64,000 nucleotides of DNA from SHLQ01 sp964494395. GTDB taxonomy: Bacteria; Actinomycetota; Acidimicrobiia; Acidimicrobiales; SHLQ01. The notes below the pieces were generated by a model that was given only the letters and a program-made list of their open reading frames with translations, did not search any database and had not been told where the DNA came from. Positions within the stretch are counted from its first letter, which is position 1. Each line of letters begins with the position of its first letter. Shown here piece by piece: positions 9,530 through 18,019 of this stretch. The stretch spans positions 1 through 64,000 of the forward strand of contig CAZBTI010000002.1 in the NCBI GenBank assembly GCA_964494395.1, written 5' to 3'. The position numbers and the translations under genes were made by a program.

Positions 9530-11392
9530 ATGGAAACGACACCTACCCCCCAAAGTTCGAAAACGCCTCGCACCTCCGGTTCGCCGAAGCGCATCCTCAG
9601 TCTGCTGTTCGTACTCGCAATAATCGCCACCGCTTGTGGCTCCACAGTCGACAGCGTGACCGATGCCAGCGAATCGGCAGGCGATGTCGCCGATGCAGTC
9701 GACGGCGGGGACACGGAGGCCTCCGGCAACAGCGCCGTCGAAACCGACGACTTCGAAGCCATGGAAGACGAAGAAGAGGCCATGGAAGACGAAGAAGAGG
9801 CCATGGAAGACGACGGGGACGCGGCTTTCGCCCCATCGAGAGAAGAAGATGCCGAGGAGGCACTCACCGAGTCTCGCTCCCGTGGAGACGCTGAAGAGGC
9901 ACTCGTCGAGTCCACCATCGCCGACGGCGTAGACGCCGAAGACGAAATCGCCGAAGGAGCAGGTGCCGGCCTGTTCGGAACCGTCGACCCCGACGAACTC
10001 GAAGAGCAACCGGTGAACAACCCGGTCAGCCAGGACCCACGTTTCACCGACTACGGCATCCGCACCTTTATCGACACCCGCTTCGATCCGCTGTCGACCT
10101 TCTCGCTCGACGTCGACACCGGCTCGTACTCGATCGCCCGTGCCTTTATCGAACAGCAAGGCCAGCTTCCACCACGTGAGTCGGTTCGTGTCGAGGAGTA
10201 TGTGAACTCGTTCGACTACGGCTACGACGCACCCCGCGACGGACTCGACCTCGAGGTCGACGGTGGGCCATCGCCGTTCAACGACGACACTTGGCTTGTG
10301 CGCATTGGTGTGCAAGCCGCCGAGATCGAAGCCGACGATCGTCAGCCGGTCGCACTTACCTTCGTGGTCGATACCTCTGGTTCGATGGACACCGACCAGC
10401 GTCTCGGACTCGTCAAAGAATCGCTCTCACTGCTTGTGGACGAACTCGACCGTGACGACACCGTGGCGATCGTGACCTACTCGGGTAACTCGGGTGTCGT
10501 TCTCGAGCCCACCTCGGTTCGTGACCGTGACGAGATCCTCGATGCCATCGATGGAATGCGTGCTGGCGGATCGACCAACCTTCAGGCCGGGCTCGACGCC
10601 GGATACGCACTTGCTCGTGACGCATTCCGCGAAGATGGCGTCAACCGAGTCATCGTTGCTTCGGATGGACTCGCCAACGCCGGCGTGACCAACGCCGACT
10701 CGCTCGCACAGAGCCTCCGTGATGACGCCGATGATGGCATTGGCCTTGTCACGGTCGGATACGGTCTCAACGGCTTCAATGACACGACCATGGAACAACT
10801 CGCCGATCAGGCCGATGGCTTCTTCGCCTATGTGGACACCATCGATGAGGCCGAGCGCCTCTTCGCCGAGGATCTCACCTCGACGCTGATCACCGCAGCG
10901 ATCGACGCCAAGATCCAGGTAGCTTTCGACGACGAGGTCGTCGATGAGTACCGCCTGATTGGATACGAGAACCGTGCCGTCCGTGACGACGACTTCCGCA
11001 ACGACGACGTCGACGCTGGCGAGTTGGGTGCTGGTCATCAAGCGACCGCCATCTACGAGGTCGTCTTCGACCGTGACGTCGACATCGATTCTCGCGCTGA
11101 ACTCGGATTCGTCAGCCTCCGCTGGGAGAACCCTGACACCGGAGAGGTCGTCGAGATCGATGAGGACATCGACATGCGTGACCTCGATGAAAGCTGGACC
11201 GCTACCACCGAAAGCTTTCGTCAGGCCACCGTTGTAGCGACCTTCGCCGAGATCCTGCGTGACAATCCATACGCAGAGAACGTCGACTTCGCCTCACTCA
11301 GCGAAGAAGCCGACTCGCTGGCACGTGACATCGACACCGACGAGTTCGATGACTTCGCCGACCTTGTCGAACGGGCCAACGACCTCTCGTAA
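9530..11392 (+). CDS. VWA-domain lipoprotein (YfbK-like), copy 1
   Basis: A 620-residue protein. The signal peptide ends in a lipobox (IIATAC, Cys36), so it should be lipid-anchored outside the membrane. Residues about 77-95 are a tandem of AMEDEEE units. From about residue 165 comes a YfbK-type N-terminal domain (DYGIRTFIDTRFDPLSTFSL, LPPRESVRVEEYVN), then a von Willebrand A domain with an intact metal-ion-dependent adhesion site DTSGSMD near residue 280, and a C-terminal DUF3520-like region. VWA domains bind proteins through a divalent metal. It is closely related to the next gene and sits inside the conserved murI-rph block. A strong terminator follows it. The partner is unknown. Confidence 0.88.
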   Translation: METTPTPQSSKTPRTSGSPKRILSLLFVLAIIATACGSTVDSVTDASESAGDVADAVDGGDTEASGNSAVETDDFEAMEDEEEAMEDEEEAMEDDGDAAFAPSREEDAEEALTESRSRGDAEEALVESTIADGVDAEDEIAEGAGAGLFGTVDPDELEEQPVNNPVSQDPRFTDYGIRTFIDTRFDPLSTFSLDVDTGSYSIARAFIEQQGQLPPRESVRVEEYVNSFDYGYDAPRDGLDLEVDGGPSPFNDDTWLVRIGVQAAEIEADDRQPVALTFVVDTSGSMDTDQRLGLVKESLSLLVDELDRDDTVAIVTYSGNSGVVLEPTSVRDRDEILDAIDGMRAGGSTNLQAGLDAGYALARDAFREDGVNRVIVASDGLANAGVTNADSLAQSLRDDADDGIGLVTVGYGLNGFNDTTMEQLADQADGFFAYVDTIDEAERLFAEDLTSTLITAAIDAKIQVAFDDEVVDEYRLIGYENRAVRDDDFRNDDVDAGELGAGHQATAIYEVVFDRDVDIDSRAELGFVSLRWENPDTGEVVEIDEDIDMRDLDESWTATTESFRQATVVATFAEILRDNPYAENVDFASLSEEADSLARDIDTDEFDDFADLVERANDLS

Positions 11393-11435
11393 GGTCACAC
11401 GACCTCGCCAACAGGTCGATACGCAATCCATCCAG

Positions 11436-11479
11436 CCCCCGGGTTCTGCAGTCGCAGGACCCGGGGGTTCTTCGTTTTG
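11436..11479 (+). terminator. Rho-independent terminator after VWA copy 1
   Basis: A 14-bp GC-rich stem (CCCCCGGGTTCTGC at 11436-11449 with its near-perfect complement at 11454-11467, one G-U) closes a 4-base loop and is followed by a T-rich run (TTCTTCGTTTT). It lies 44 bases after the stop of the first VWA gene. It should isolate the first VWA gene from the second, implying that the second has its own promoter between about 11480 and 11587. Confidence 0.9.
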
Positions 11480-11587
11480 TCCCGACGCGGTGATGGGCCT
11501 GCTGGCCAGTGCCTGGGCCGTTCGACTCATTGTTCTCAGAGGAAAGAACTTTGGGAACTGGGCCAACGGACCGAACGTAGAAATGGC

Positions 11588-13423
11588 ATGGAAAACACGA
11601 CACGCAATGATCCAAGCAAAAAAAGCCACGCAAAGTCAGCGGGGAGGTGGTTCGGCGGTTTAGCTGTCCTCGTCGTTCTCGCCGTCGTCGCGCTAAGCAT
11701 GTTGGGCAGAACCGTCGACAGTACGTTCGACTCGATCAACTCCGGACTTAGCTCCGCGGACGGCTCAGTAAGTCCGAGCGGGTCGAGCTCAGTTTCTCGG
11801 TCATCACAATCAGGGGATGCTGAACAGTCCCTTGCAACCGATGGAGTTCTTCAGTCGCCGCCGGTAACGATCGCGCCACCTGTAACCGCTCCGGCTCCAC
11901 CAGTTGACGCCGAAGATGGCTCGACCGAACAAGGCCTCTTCGGAAACGTCGCCGTCGGCGAACTCCCTACCGACGACCTGCTCGCCGAGCTTGAAGAGAC
12001 CGAGCCGTCTGACCAACGCTTCGTCGACTACGGAATTCGCGAGTTTGTCGACACGGACGCCGATCCATTTTCGACCTTCGCCCTCGATGTAGACACCGGT
12101 TCGTACTCGATCGCACGTCGCTTTCTCACCGAGGGACAGCTTCCTCCCCGCGAATCTGTTCGCGTCGAGGAGTACGTCAACTTCTTCGACTACGACTACG
12201 TCGCTCCCGAGTCGGGACTTGAGTTCGGCATCGACGGAGGCCCGTCACCATTCAATGACGAGACCCACATTCTGCGAGTCGGCGTGCAGGCCGCGGAGCT
12301 TCTTCCAAGCGAGCGCCCTCCGGTCGCCCTCACGTTCGTAGTCGATACCTCGGGCTCGATGAACAGTCCCGATCGCCTGGGCTTGGTTAAGGAATCGCTG
12401 TCGCTGCTCGTCAACCAGCTTCAACCGACCGACACCGTCGCGATCGTGACGTACTCGGGTAACGCTGGCATCATTCTGGAGCCAACCCAGATCTTGGAGC
12501 GAGACGTCATTCTTCGCTCTATCGACTCGATGCAAGCTGGTGGCTCGACCAACCTCGAGTCAGGCCTTAACACCGGATACCGACTGGCTGCTGAGGCGTT
12601 CCGCGAAGACGGCGTCAACCGAGTCATCCTCGCTTCCGACGGCATCGCAAATGCCGGTGTAACCAACGCCGACGCTCTTGCAGCTGGGCTTCGCGGCGCT
12701 GCCGATGATGGCATTGGCCTCGTCACGGTTGGCTACGGACTCGCCGGCTTCAACGATGCCACGATGGAACAGCTCGCCGACAAGAGCGACGGCTTCTTCG
12801 CCTACGTCGACACGATCGCCGAGGCCGAGCGCCTCTTCGCTGAGGATCTCACTTCGACGTTGATCACCGCTGCCATCGACGCCAAGATCCAGGTCGAGTT
12901 CAACGAGACCGTCGTCTCGGAGTACCGCTTGATCGGGTACGAGAACCGTGCAGTTGCAGACGTCGACTTCCGCAATGACGCTGTCGATGCGGGCGAACTC
13001 GGCGCCGGGCACCAAGCGACGGCGATCTACGAAGTTCGCTTTGCGGAAGGGGCCCAAGGGGTTGACGGAGTCGAAGCAAGTGACGCCCCTGAAACGCTCG
13101 CCTTCAGCACCGAGGTCGATGACGACAGCGTGCTCGGCACGGTCAATCTGCGATGGGAAGATCCAGAAACCGGTGAGGTTCTCGAAACGTCTCGGTCGAT
13201 CAACGGCAACCAGGTGGAAGAGAGCTGGGCATCGACACGACACGACTTCCGTCGTGCGGTCGTCATTGCCTCCTTCGCCGAGGTCTTGCGCGACAACCCG
13301 TTCGCTGACGGTCTGAGCCTTGAGTCGCTGAGCAGCGAGGTTAACTCGCTGGCGCTCGACTCTGAATCGTTCGACTTCCAAGAATTCGCGACGCTCGTAG
13401 AAATCGCATCGAGGACGCCATAG
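11588..13423 (+). CDS. VWA-domain membrane protein (YfbK-like), copy 2
   Basis: An ATG at 11588 gives 611 residues. A longer reading from 11477 would begin within the terminator's T-run and adds an unlikely Arg/Gln-rich leader. Instead of a lipobox it has one uncleaved-looking hydrophobic segment (WFGGLAVLVVLAVVALSML, about residues 20-38), then a Ser-rich and Pro-rich linker. The folded part parallels copy 1: DYGIREFVDTDADPFSTFAL, LPPRESVRVEEYVNFFD, the adhesion site DTSGSMN near residue 252, and a DUF3520-like end. It differs by a roughly 20-residue insertion (residue about 480) and by lacking the acidic repeat. Tandem duplication followed by divergence of the anchor is the simplest reading. 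Confidence 0.85.
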   Translation: MENTTRNDPSKKSHAKSAGRWFGGLAVLVVLAVVALSMLGRTVDSTFDSINSGLSSADGSVSPSGSSSVSRSSQSGDAEQSLATDGVLQSPPVTIAPPVTAPAPPVDAEDGSTEQGLFGNVAVGELPTDDLLAELEETEPSDQRFVDYGIREFVDTDADPFSTFALDVDTGSYSIARRFLTEGQLPPRESVRVEEYVNFFDYDYVAPESGLEFGIDGGPSPFNDETHILRVGVQAAELLPSERPPVALTFVVDTSGSMNSPDRLGLVKESLSLLVNQLQPTDTVAIVTYSGNAGIILEPTQILERDVILRSIDSMQAGGSTNLESGLNTGYRLAAEAFREDGVNRVILASDGIANAGVTNADALAAGLRGAADDGIGLVTVGYGLAGFNDATMEQLADKSDGFFAYVDTIAEAERLFAEDLTSTLITAAIDAKIQVEFNETVVSEYRLIGYENRAVADVDFRNDAVDAGELGAGHQATAIYEVRFAEGAQGVDGVEASDAPETLAFSTEVDDDSVLGTVNLRWEDPETGEVLETSRSINGNQVEESWASTRHDFRRAVVIASFAEVLRDNPFADGLSLESLSSEVNSLALDSESFDFQEFATLVEIASRTP

Positions 13424-13457
13424 CGTTCGGGTCGAACCCAACGACTTTGGAGTAACC

Positions 13458-14186
13458 ATGACCCGTCCTGATGGACGTTCCAACGATGAACTTCGTCCGC
13501 TCAATTTCCATCGAGACTTTGTCGACACCTGTGCTGGATCAGTGCTTGTTTCGTTCGGTCGAACTCGAGTGCTGTGCACGGCTTCGGTCTCCGATGGAGT
13601 GCCTCGCTGGATGCAAGGCACGGGCAAGGGATGGGTCACTGCTGAATATTCGATGCTTCCTGGGTCCAGTCCCGAGCGCATCCGGCGCCGTACGTCGGGC
13701 CGGACCCAGGAAATTCAGCGACTCATTGGCCGCTCTCTTCGGGCGGTCGTCGATATGGAAGCGCTCGGTGAGCGCGAGATCGTCATCGACTGCGATGTCC
13801 TTCAGGCCGACGGTGGTACTCGAACCGCCTCGATCACCGGCGGGTACATTGCCCTCCACGACGCGATCACTCGCCTCATCGCTGCGGGGGAACTCGACAC
13901 CAACCCGATTACCACCGAGTGCGCAGCGATCTCGGTCGGAGTGTGCGATGGCGTCCCCGTTCTCGACCTGCCATACATCGAAGACTCGACCGCCGAGGTC
14001 GACATGAACGTGGTCATGGACGGCGACGGAAACTTCATTGAGATCCAGGGAACCGCCGAGGGCGCCGTCTTCGACAAGGCCCGCCTCGATCGGATGCTCG
14101 AACTCGCATCTAGCGGCATCTCAACGATCACCGAAGCTCAGCGTGGGCTGTTGTCGACGCCTCCCGCAGAGCTGCCCGGTCGATAG
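13458..14186 (+). CDS. rph: Ribonuclease PH
   Basis: A phosphorolytic 3'-to-5' exoribonuclease that trims tRNA 3' ends. The 242-residue length is normal. It begins MTRPDGRSNDELRPLNFHRD and has GSVLVSFGRTRVLCTASV, the PRWMQGTGKGWVTAEYSMLP segment, RRTSGRTQEIQRLIGRSLR (phosphate binding) and CDVLQADGGTRTASITGGY. An SD-like GGAG lies 5 bases upstream of the ATG. The rdgB start is 2 bases after its stop, so translation is probably coupled. Confidence 0.97.
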   Translation: MTRPDGRSNDELRPLNFHRDFVDTCAGSVLVSFGRTRVLCTASVSDGVPRWMQGTGKGWVTAEYSMLPGSSPERIRRRTSGRTQEIQRLIGRSLRAVVDMEALGEREIVIDCDVLQADGGTRTASITGGYIALHDAITRLIAAGELDTNPITTECAAISVGVCDGVPVLDLPYIEDSTAEVDMNVVMDGDGNFIEIQGTAEGAVFDKARLDRMLELASSGISTITEAQRGLLSTPPAELPGR

Positions 14187-14188
14187 TC

Positions 14189-14800
14189 GTGAGTGAAACT
14201 TCGGGAGGGCTCCCCGTCGTCGTGATGGCGAGCGCAAACCCCGACAAGGTTCGCGAGATCGCCCGGCTCATGGAAGATGTAGTCGACATTGCTCCGCGCC
14301 CACCCGAAATCCCCGATGTCATCGAAGATGCCGACACGCTCGAGGGCAACGCGCGCCTGAAGGCGGTTGCTATTGCGAAGGCAACCGGGCTTCCGGCAAT
14401 CGCCGACGACACCGGACTCGAAATCGACCACATCGGCGGTGCTCCGGGCGTGTTCACCGCACGCTTCGCAGGGGAGAACGCAACCTATGGCGACAACGTG
14501 GCAAAGACGCTCGAGGTGCTCGACGGAGTTCCCGATGCGCAGCGCACGGCGCGCTTTCGAACCGTCGCGATACTGGTTCGTCCAGATGGCACCGAACTCG
14601 TTGCCCACGGCGTTGTCGAGGGCACCATTAGTCAACAACCTCGCGGCGAGAGTGGATTTGGCTACGACCCCATCTTCGTTCCAGACCGGGGCGATGGCCT
14701 CACCTTTTCAGAGATGACCGCCGAGGCAAAGCACTCCATCAGTCACCGTGGCCGAGCCTTTCGGGCGCTGAAGGCCGAGTTGGCGAAAATCGCGACGTAG
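14189..14800 (+). CDS. rdgB: RdgB/HAM1 non-canonical purine NTP pyrophosphatase
   Basis: Hydrolyses dITP, ITP and XTP to monophosphates to keep deaminated purines out of nucleic acids. The 203-residue protein (GTG start) has ASANPDKVREIARLM (the usual T-N-N-x-K motif as S-A-N-P-D-K), ADDTGLEIDHIGGAPGVFTARFAG, and the conserved GFGYDPIFVPD and SHRGRAFRAL motifs. It follows rph directly. Its last eight codons and the 19 bases after the stop are repeated as a 43-bp direct repeat about 95 bases downstream, suggesting local rearrangement at its 3' end. Confidence 0.95.
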   Translation: MSETSGGLPVVVMASANPDKVREIARLMEDVVDIAPRPPEIPDVIEDADTLEGNARLKAVAIAKATGLPAIADDTGLEIDHIGGAPGVFTARFAGENATYGDNVAKTLEVLDGVPDAQRTARFRTVAILVRPDGTELVAHGVVEGTISQQPRGESGFGYDPIFVPDRGDGLTFSEMTAEAKHSISHRGRAFRALKAELAKIAT

Positions 14801-14819
14801 TCGCCGCCGACACGGTTCA
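14777..14819. repeat. 43-bp direct repeat, copy 1 (rdgB 3' end)
   Basis: This segment covers the last rdgB codons, the TAG stop and 19 bases beyond. The same 43 bases, with a single T/C difference at the fifth position, recur at 14872-14914. The two copies bracket a partial member of the dispersed GC-rich repeat. Confidence 0.9.
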
Positions 14820-14856
14820 CAGCCTCCGTGGCGTTTGAACGGCCCCCGGAGGGAGA
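14820..14856 (+). repeat. Partial copy of dispersed GC-rich hairpin repeat
   Basis: Reads CAGCCTCCGTGGCGTTTGAA followed by the CGGCCCCCGGAGGG core. It matches the right half of the 62-bp units at 25079-25198 with a few substitutions. It lies exactly between the two 43-bp direct repeats, so it either inserted there or was involved in their duplication. Confidence 0.75.
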
Positions 14857-14871
14857 GTGGTGAGTTGAATC

Positions 14872-14914
14872 GAGTCGGCGAAAATCGCGACGTAGTCGCC
14901 GCCGACACGGTTCA
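14872..14914. repeat. 43-bp direct repeat, copy 2
   Basis: Near-identical copy of the rdgB 3' end. It stops 3 bases before the stop codon of the convergent GGDEF-EAL gene (14917), so the short space between two convergent genes consists almost wholly of repeats. Confidence 0.9.
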
Positions 14915-14916
14915 AC

Positions 14917-17763
14917 TCAGGAGCTCCACTTCATACCGAGGAACTTGGCGAACTCGTCTGCGCCGACGGGCTTGGAGAAGAGATACCCCTGTACGAGGTC
15001 GCAGTTGAGTTCGGCGAGTCGAGCGAGCTGGTCTTCGGTCTCGACACCCTCGGCAACCACCCGTAGGTTCAATCCGTGGGCGAGTGCGATCGTCGCTCGG
15101 ACGATCGCCGAGTCGTTCTCGTCTGTCCCGAGGCCATCGACGAAGCTGCGATCGATCTTGAGGAAGCTGATCGGGAATCGTTTCAGGTAGGCGAGCGATG
15201 AAAAACCAGTGCCGAAGTCGTCGAGCCCGATTCGTACACCGAGCGTGCGAAGTTCCTGGAGCGATCGCTCCGTTATTGGGTTGCCATCGATCAGGGCGCT
15301 CTCGGTCAGTTCGAGTGAGAACTGGCTCGGCGCAAGCCCGGCCTGTTCGAGCTCTTCGCGAAGCTTGTCGGGGTAGTGCGGGTCGGTGAGCTGGCGAGCT
15401 GACACGTTGACCGCGATCGAGAGCGGCACTTGGCCGCGAACCTCTTGGCGGGTCCACTCGGCGGTTTGGTTGATGGCCTTGACCAGAACCTGATGTCCAA
15501 GGTCAGCAATCAAGCCCGAGTCTTCAGCAACGTCGATAAACGAGCCCGGCATGACGAGAGAGCCGTCTTCGTTCTGGATGCGGACGAGCGCTTCGGATCC
15601 AGATATGCGGCCCGTCTTGACGTCGAGGACCGGTTGGTAGTGCACGACGAGATCGTCGTTGTTGATCGCCCGTCGTAGCTTGTTTTCGACGTCGAGTCGG
15701 CGCACGGCCTGCTCGCGCAGATGGTCGTCGAAGACGACGGCGAGGTCGCGGCCCTTGGTCTTTGCCCGATTGAGCGCGGTATCGGCGTCTCGGAGGAGGT
15801 CGACTGGATCTTCGTCCCCCTCCGCGATTGCGATACCGATCGAGGTGGTGATGACGGCGCTCTGTTCGCCGATGTAGATCGGTTGCGTCAGCGACTTGCG
15901 CAGACGACGTGCAGCATTGACCGCATCGCCCGGCCGCAACATCCCGGTGATAGCGACCGCAAATTCATCGCCACCGAGTCGGGCAACGATGTCGCCTGGT
16001 CGAATGACTTTGTTGATCCGAGCCGCTACTTCGTTGAGTAGCTCGTCTCCGGCGTCGTGTCCGAGCGACTCGTTCACCACGTTGAAGCGGTCGAGGTCGA
16101 GGGAGAGCAGGCCGACGAGCATCCGGCGTTCGCGGGCACGGCGGAGCGCTTCGCTCAGCTTCTCGATGAGCAGGGTCCGATTTGGAAGACCGGTGAGTTC
16201 GTCGTGGAACGAGAGTGTTTCGAGCTGCTGAGTTACTGCGACCGTTGCGGTGACGTCGCTGGCATTGACCACAATGCCGCCGACCGCAGGGTTATTCGTG
16301 AGGTCCTTGGTGGTGACTTCAAGGGTTCGGTAGCCGCCGTCCTCGTGAGAGATGCGTAGGCGAGCGGTCGTTGTTTTCTGGTCGTCCTCGGTTGCGTTCT
16401 GATCGTCGGGAGCGTTCGTCGATTCGCCGAGGGTGTCGGCTGCCAGTTCGTAGGCAATTTCGAGATCGTCAGGATGAACAAGCTCGAGAATGTCGGCACC
16501 CCCGAGACTTCCTGGCCCATGGCCGAGGAATCGGTCGACGGCGGGGGAGGCGTAGAGCACCGTGCCCTCGGTGTCGAGGAGGAAGACGAGGTCGGAGGCA
16601 TTTTCGACGAGTGCCGCCATCCGAACTTCTGTATCGATTGCACGGTTCTGCGCACTCCGCAGCTCGCTAATGTCGCGAGCGACCATCGAGATCGCGTCGA
16701 TTTTGCCCGACGCGTCGGTATGTGGAACGAACATGGCAGAAACAGGAAGACCGCCTGATTCTGCTACGAGGTCGAGTTCACCGCGCCAACTACCAGTTTC
16801 GAGCACCGCAGTGATCGCGGTGTCGATACGTGCAGCGCTGGATTCTCCGTCTACACAGAGGGTGAAGTGCCGGTCGAGTGCATCTTTGGAAAGCACTGCG
16901 GTGAGCGCTTCGTTCATCCATCGCAGAATCTTGCCATCGGGGCTCAGAATCCCGACGAGGTCGCTCGTGGCCTCAAGGACCCGCGACAGTTCGTCTGCGC
17001 GTCGAGCAGTGTCGAACTCCTCGGTGCTGTCGTCGAAGGTGAGCAGCGCAGTGGAGGGCTCATCGAGTGGGGTGACGCTGACATCGATCCACCGGAGCTC
17101 CCCAGAGGTGGTCAAGATTCGCAGGCGGCCCTTAATCGCCGTTTGGTCTTCGGCTGCTCGTTCCAACGCTTCAAGAAACTCGGCTCGGCCATCGACATCG
17201 ATGCATTCGGTCCAACCGAGGCCCGTTGCTTCCGAAATGGACTGGCCGGTGATCTCGGCCCACCGATTGTTCACGTTCGCCATAGATGCGCCGTCGACGA
17301 GGCGGGCCATTCCTTGTGCGCTCCGAGCGATCAACGAGCTGATCTGGCGGGTCTGATCTTGGGCGGTGGCGACATCGACCATGACAAAGACCGAAGCGTC
17401 ATCGTTGCGCCAGCACTGCAGTTCGACACCGCGCAAAACTCCAGCGGCATGAATTTGTAGCGATCGTCGAATGGTCTGGCCGTCGGCTGCTTCTCGAAGA
17501 GTCGAGTCCAGCAGTGGACTATCTCCGGGGTTTGCAAGAAGGTTGACGAGGGGCGTTCCCGAAACGCTGTCGGGCATCAACCCCAGCAGACGACATGCAG
17601 CAACATTGGCATGGGTCAGCTGCTGTTGGTCATCGACCACGGCGAGCGCAAACGGCGCAGCCCTGAGCAAGGTGGACACGTCGTTCGCCTCTGGCATAGA
17701 TGACGTGGTCGGCATCGGTGGCTCAGTTTCGGAGGTTTCGGAGGTTTCGTTGGTCGAAGTCAT
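14917..17763 (-). CDS. Four-PAS GGDEF-EAL cyclic-di-GMP signalling protein
   Basis: The ATG at 17763 gives 948 residues; the longer reading to 17820 would run into the tRNA gene. Four PAS-like sensor domains are readable (starting near APFALAVVDDQQQL, MARLVDGASMANV, DLVGILSPDGKIL and DLVFLLDTEGTVL). A GGDEF domain follows with the intact RLGGDEFAVA site and DELTGLPNRTLL entry motif, then an EAL domain with SEALVR, NVSARQL, LTESALI, LDDFGTGFSS, LKIDRSFV, EGVET and QGYLFSKP. Both cyclase and phosphodiesterase sites look complete, so it could make or break cyclic di-GMP depending on the PAS signal. No membrane segment or signal peptide is seen, so it is cytoplasmic. Confidence 0.95.
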   Translation of the reverse strand: MTSTNETSETSETEPPMPTTSSMPEANDVSTLLRAAPFALAVVDDQQQLTHANVAACRLLGLMPDSVSGTPLVNLLANPGDSPLLDSTLREAADGQTIRRSLQIHAAGVLRGVELQCWRNDDASVFVMVDVATAQDQTRQISSLIARSAQGMARLVDGASMANVNNRWAEITGQSISEATGLGWTECIDVDGRAEFLEALERAAEDQTAIKGRLRILTTSGELRWIDVSVTPLDEPSTALLTFDDSTEEFDTARRADELSRVLEATSDLVGILSPDGKILRWMNEALTAVLSKDALDRHFTLCVDGESSAARIDTAITAVLETGSWRGELDLVAESGGLPVSAMFVPHTDASGKIDAISMVARDISELRSAQNRAIDTEVRMAALVENASDLVFLLDTEGTVLYASPAVDRFLGHGPGSLGGADILELVHPDDLEIAYELAADTLGESTNAPDDQNATEDDQKTTTARLRISHEDGGYRTLEVTTKDLTNNPAVGGIVVNASDVTATVAVTQQLETLSFHDELTGLPNRTLLIEKLSEALRRARERRMLVGLLSLDLDRFNVVNESLGHDAGDELLNEVAARINKVIRPGDIVARLGGDEFAVAITGMLRPGDAVNAARRLRKSLTQPIYIGEQSAVITTSIGIAIAEGDEDPVDLLRDADTALNRAKTKGRDLAVVFDDHLREQAVRRLDVENKLRRAINNDDLVVHYQPVLDVKTGRISGSEALVRIQNEDGSLVMPGSFIDVAEDSGLIADLGHQVLVKAINQTAEWTRQEVRGQVPLSIAVNVSARQLTDPHYPDKLREELEQAGLAPSQFSLELTESALIDGNPITERSLQELRTLGVRIGLDDFGTGFSSLAYLKRFPISFLKIDRSFVDGLGTDENDSAIVRATIALAHGLNLRVVAEGVETEDQLARLAELNCDLVQGYLFSKPVGADEFAKFLGMKWSS

Positions 17764-17779
17764 GTCGGATTTCTCTGCG

Positions 17780-17863
17780 TGCGGACGGTGGGACTCGAAC
17801 CCACACGAGATTTCTCTCACCAGGACCTAAACCTGGCGCGTCTGCCAGTTCCGCCACGTCCGC
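17780..17863 (-). tRNA. tRNA-Leu (anticodon UAG)
   Basis: On the minus strand a seven-base acceptor (GCGGACG paired with CGTCCGC) encloses a D arm, an anticodon stem CCAGG/CCTGG with loop TTTAGGT (anticodon TAG), a long variable arm as in class II tRNAs, and a T arm with GGTTCGAGTCC. The discriminator base is A. The 3' CCA is not encoded. It lies 16 bases upstream of the GGDEF-EAL start on the same strand. Confidence 0.95.
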
Positions 17864-18019
17864 AGAAGTCTCAGTGACACTAGTGCGCTCTCGGTGTATG
17901 GGTGGCCACGGCGGGAATCTTCATTGGTTTGGTAGGAATTCGCGAAGCTGGTTCAGATAAGCACCGGTCTACCGATAGGCAGCGGTAACCTCAATACTGC
18001 TGTTCAACTCAGGAGAAAA

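Noticed and set aside
9758..9814. Regular repeats that might be taken for a CRISPR array
   Set aside because: They are in-frame tandem codons without spacers and encode an acidic linker.
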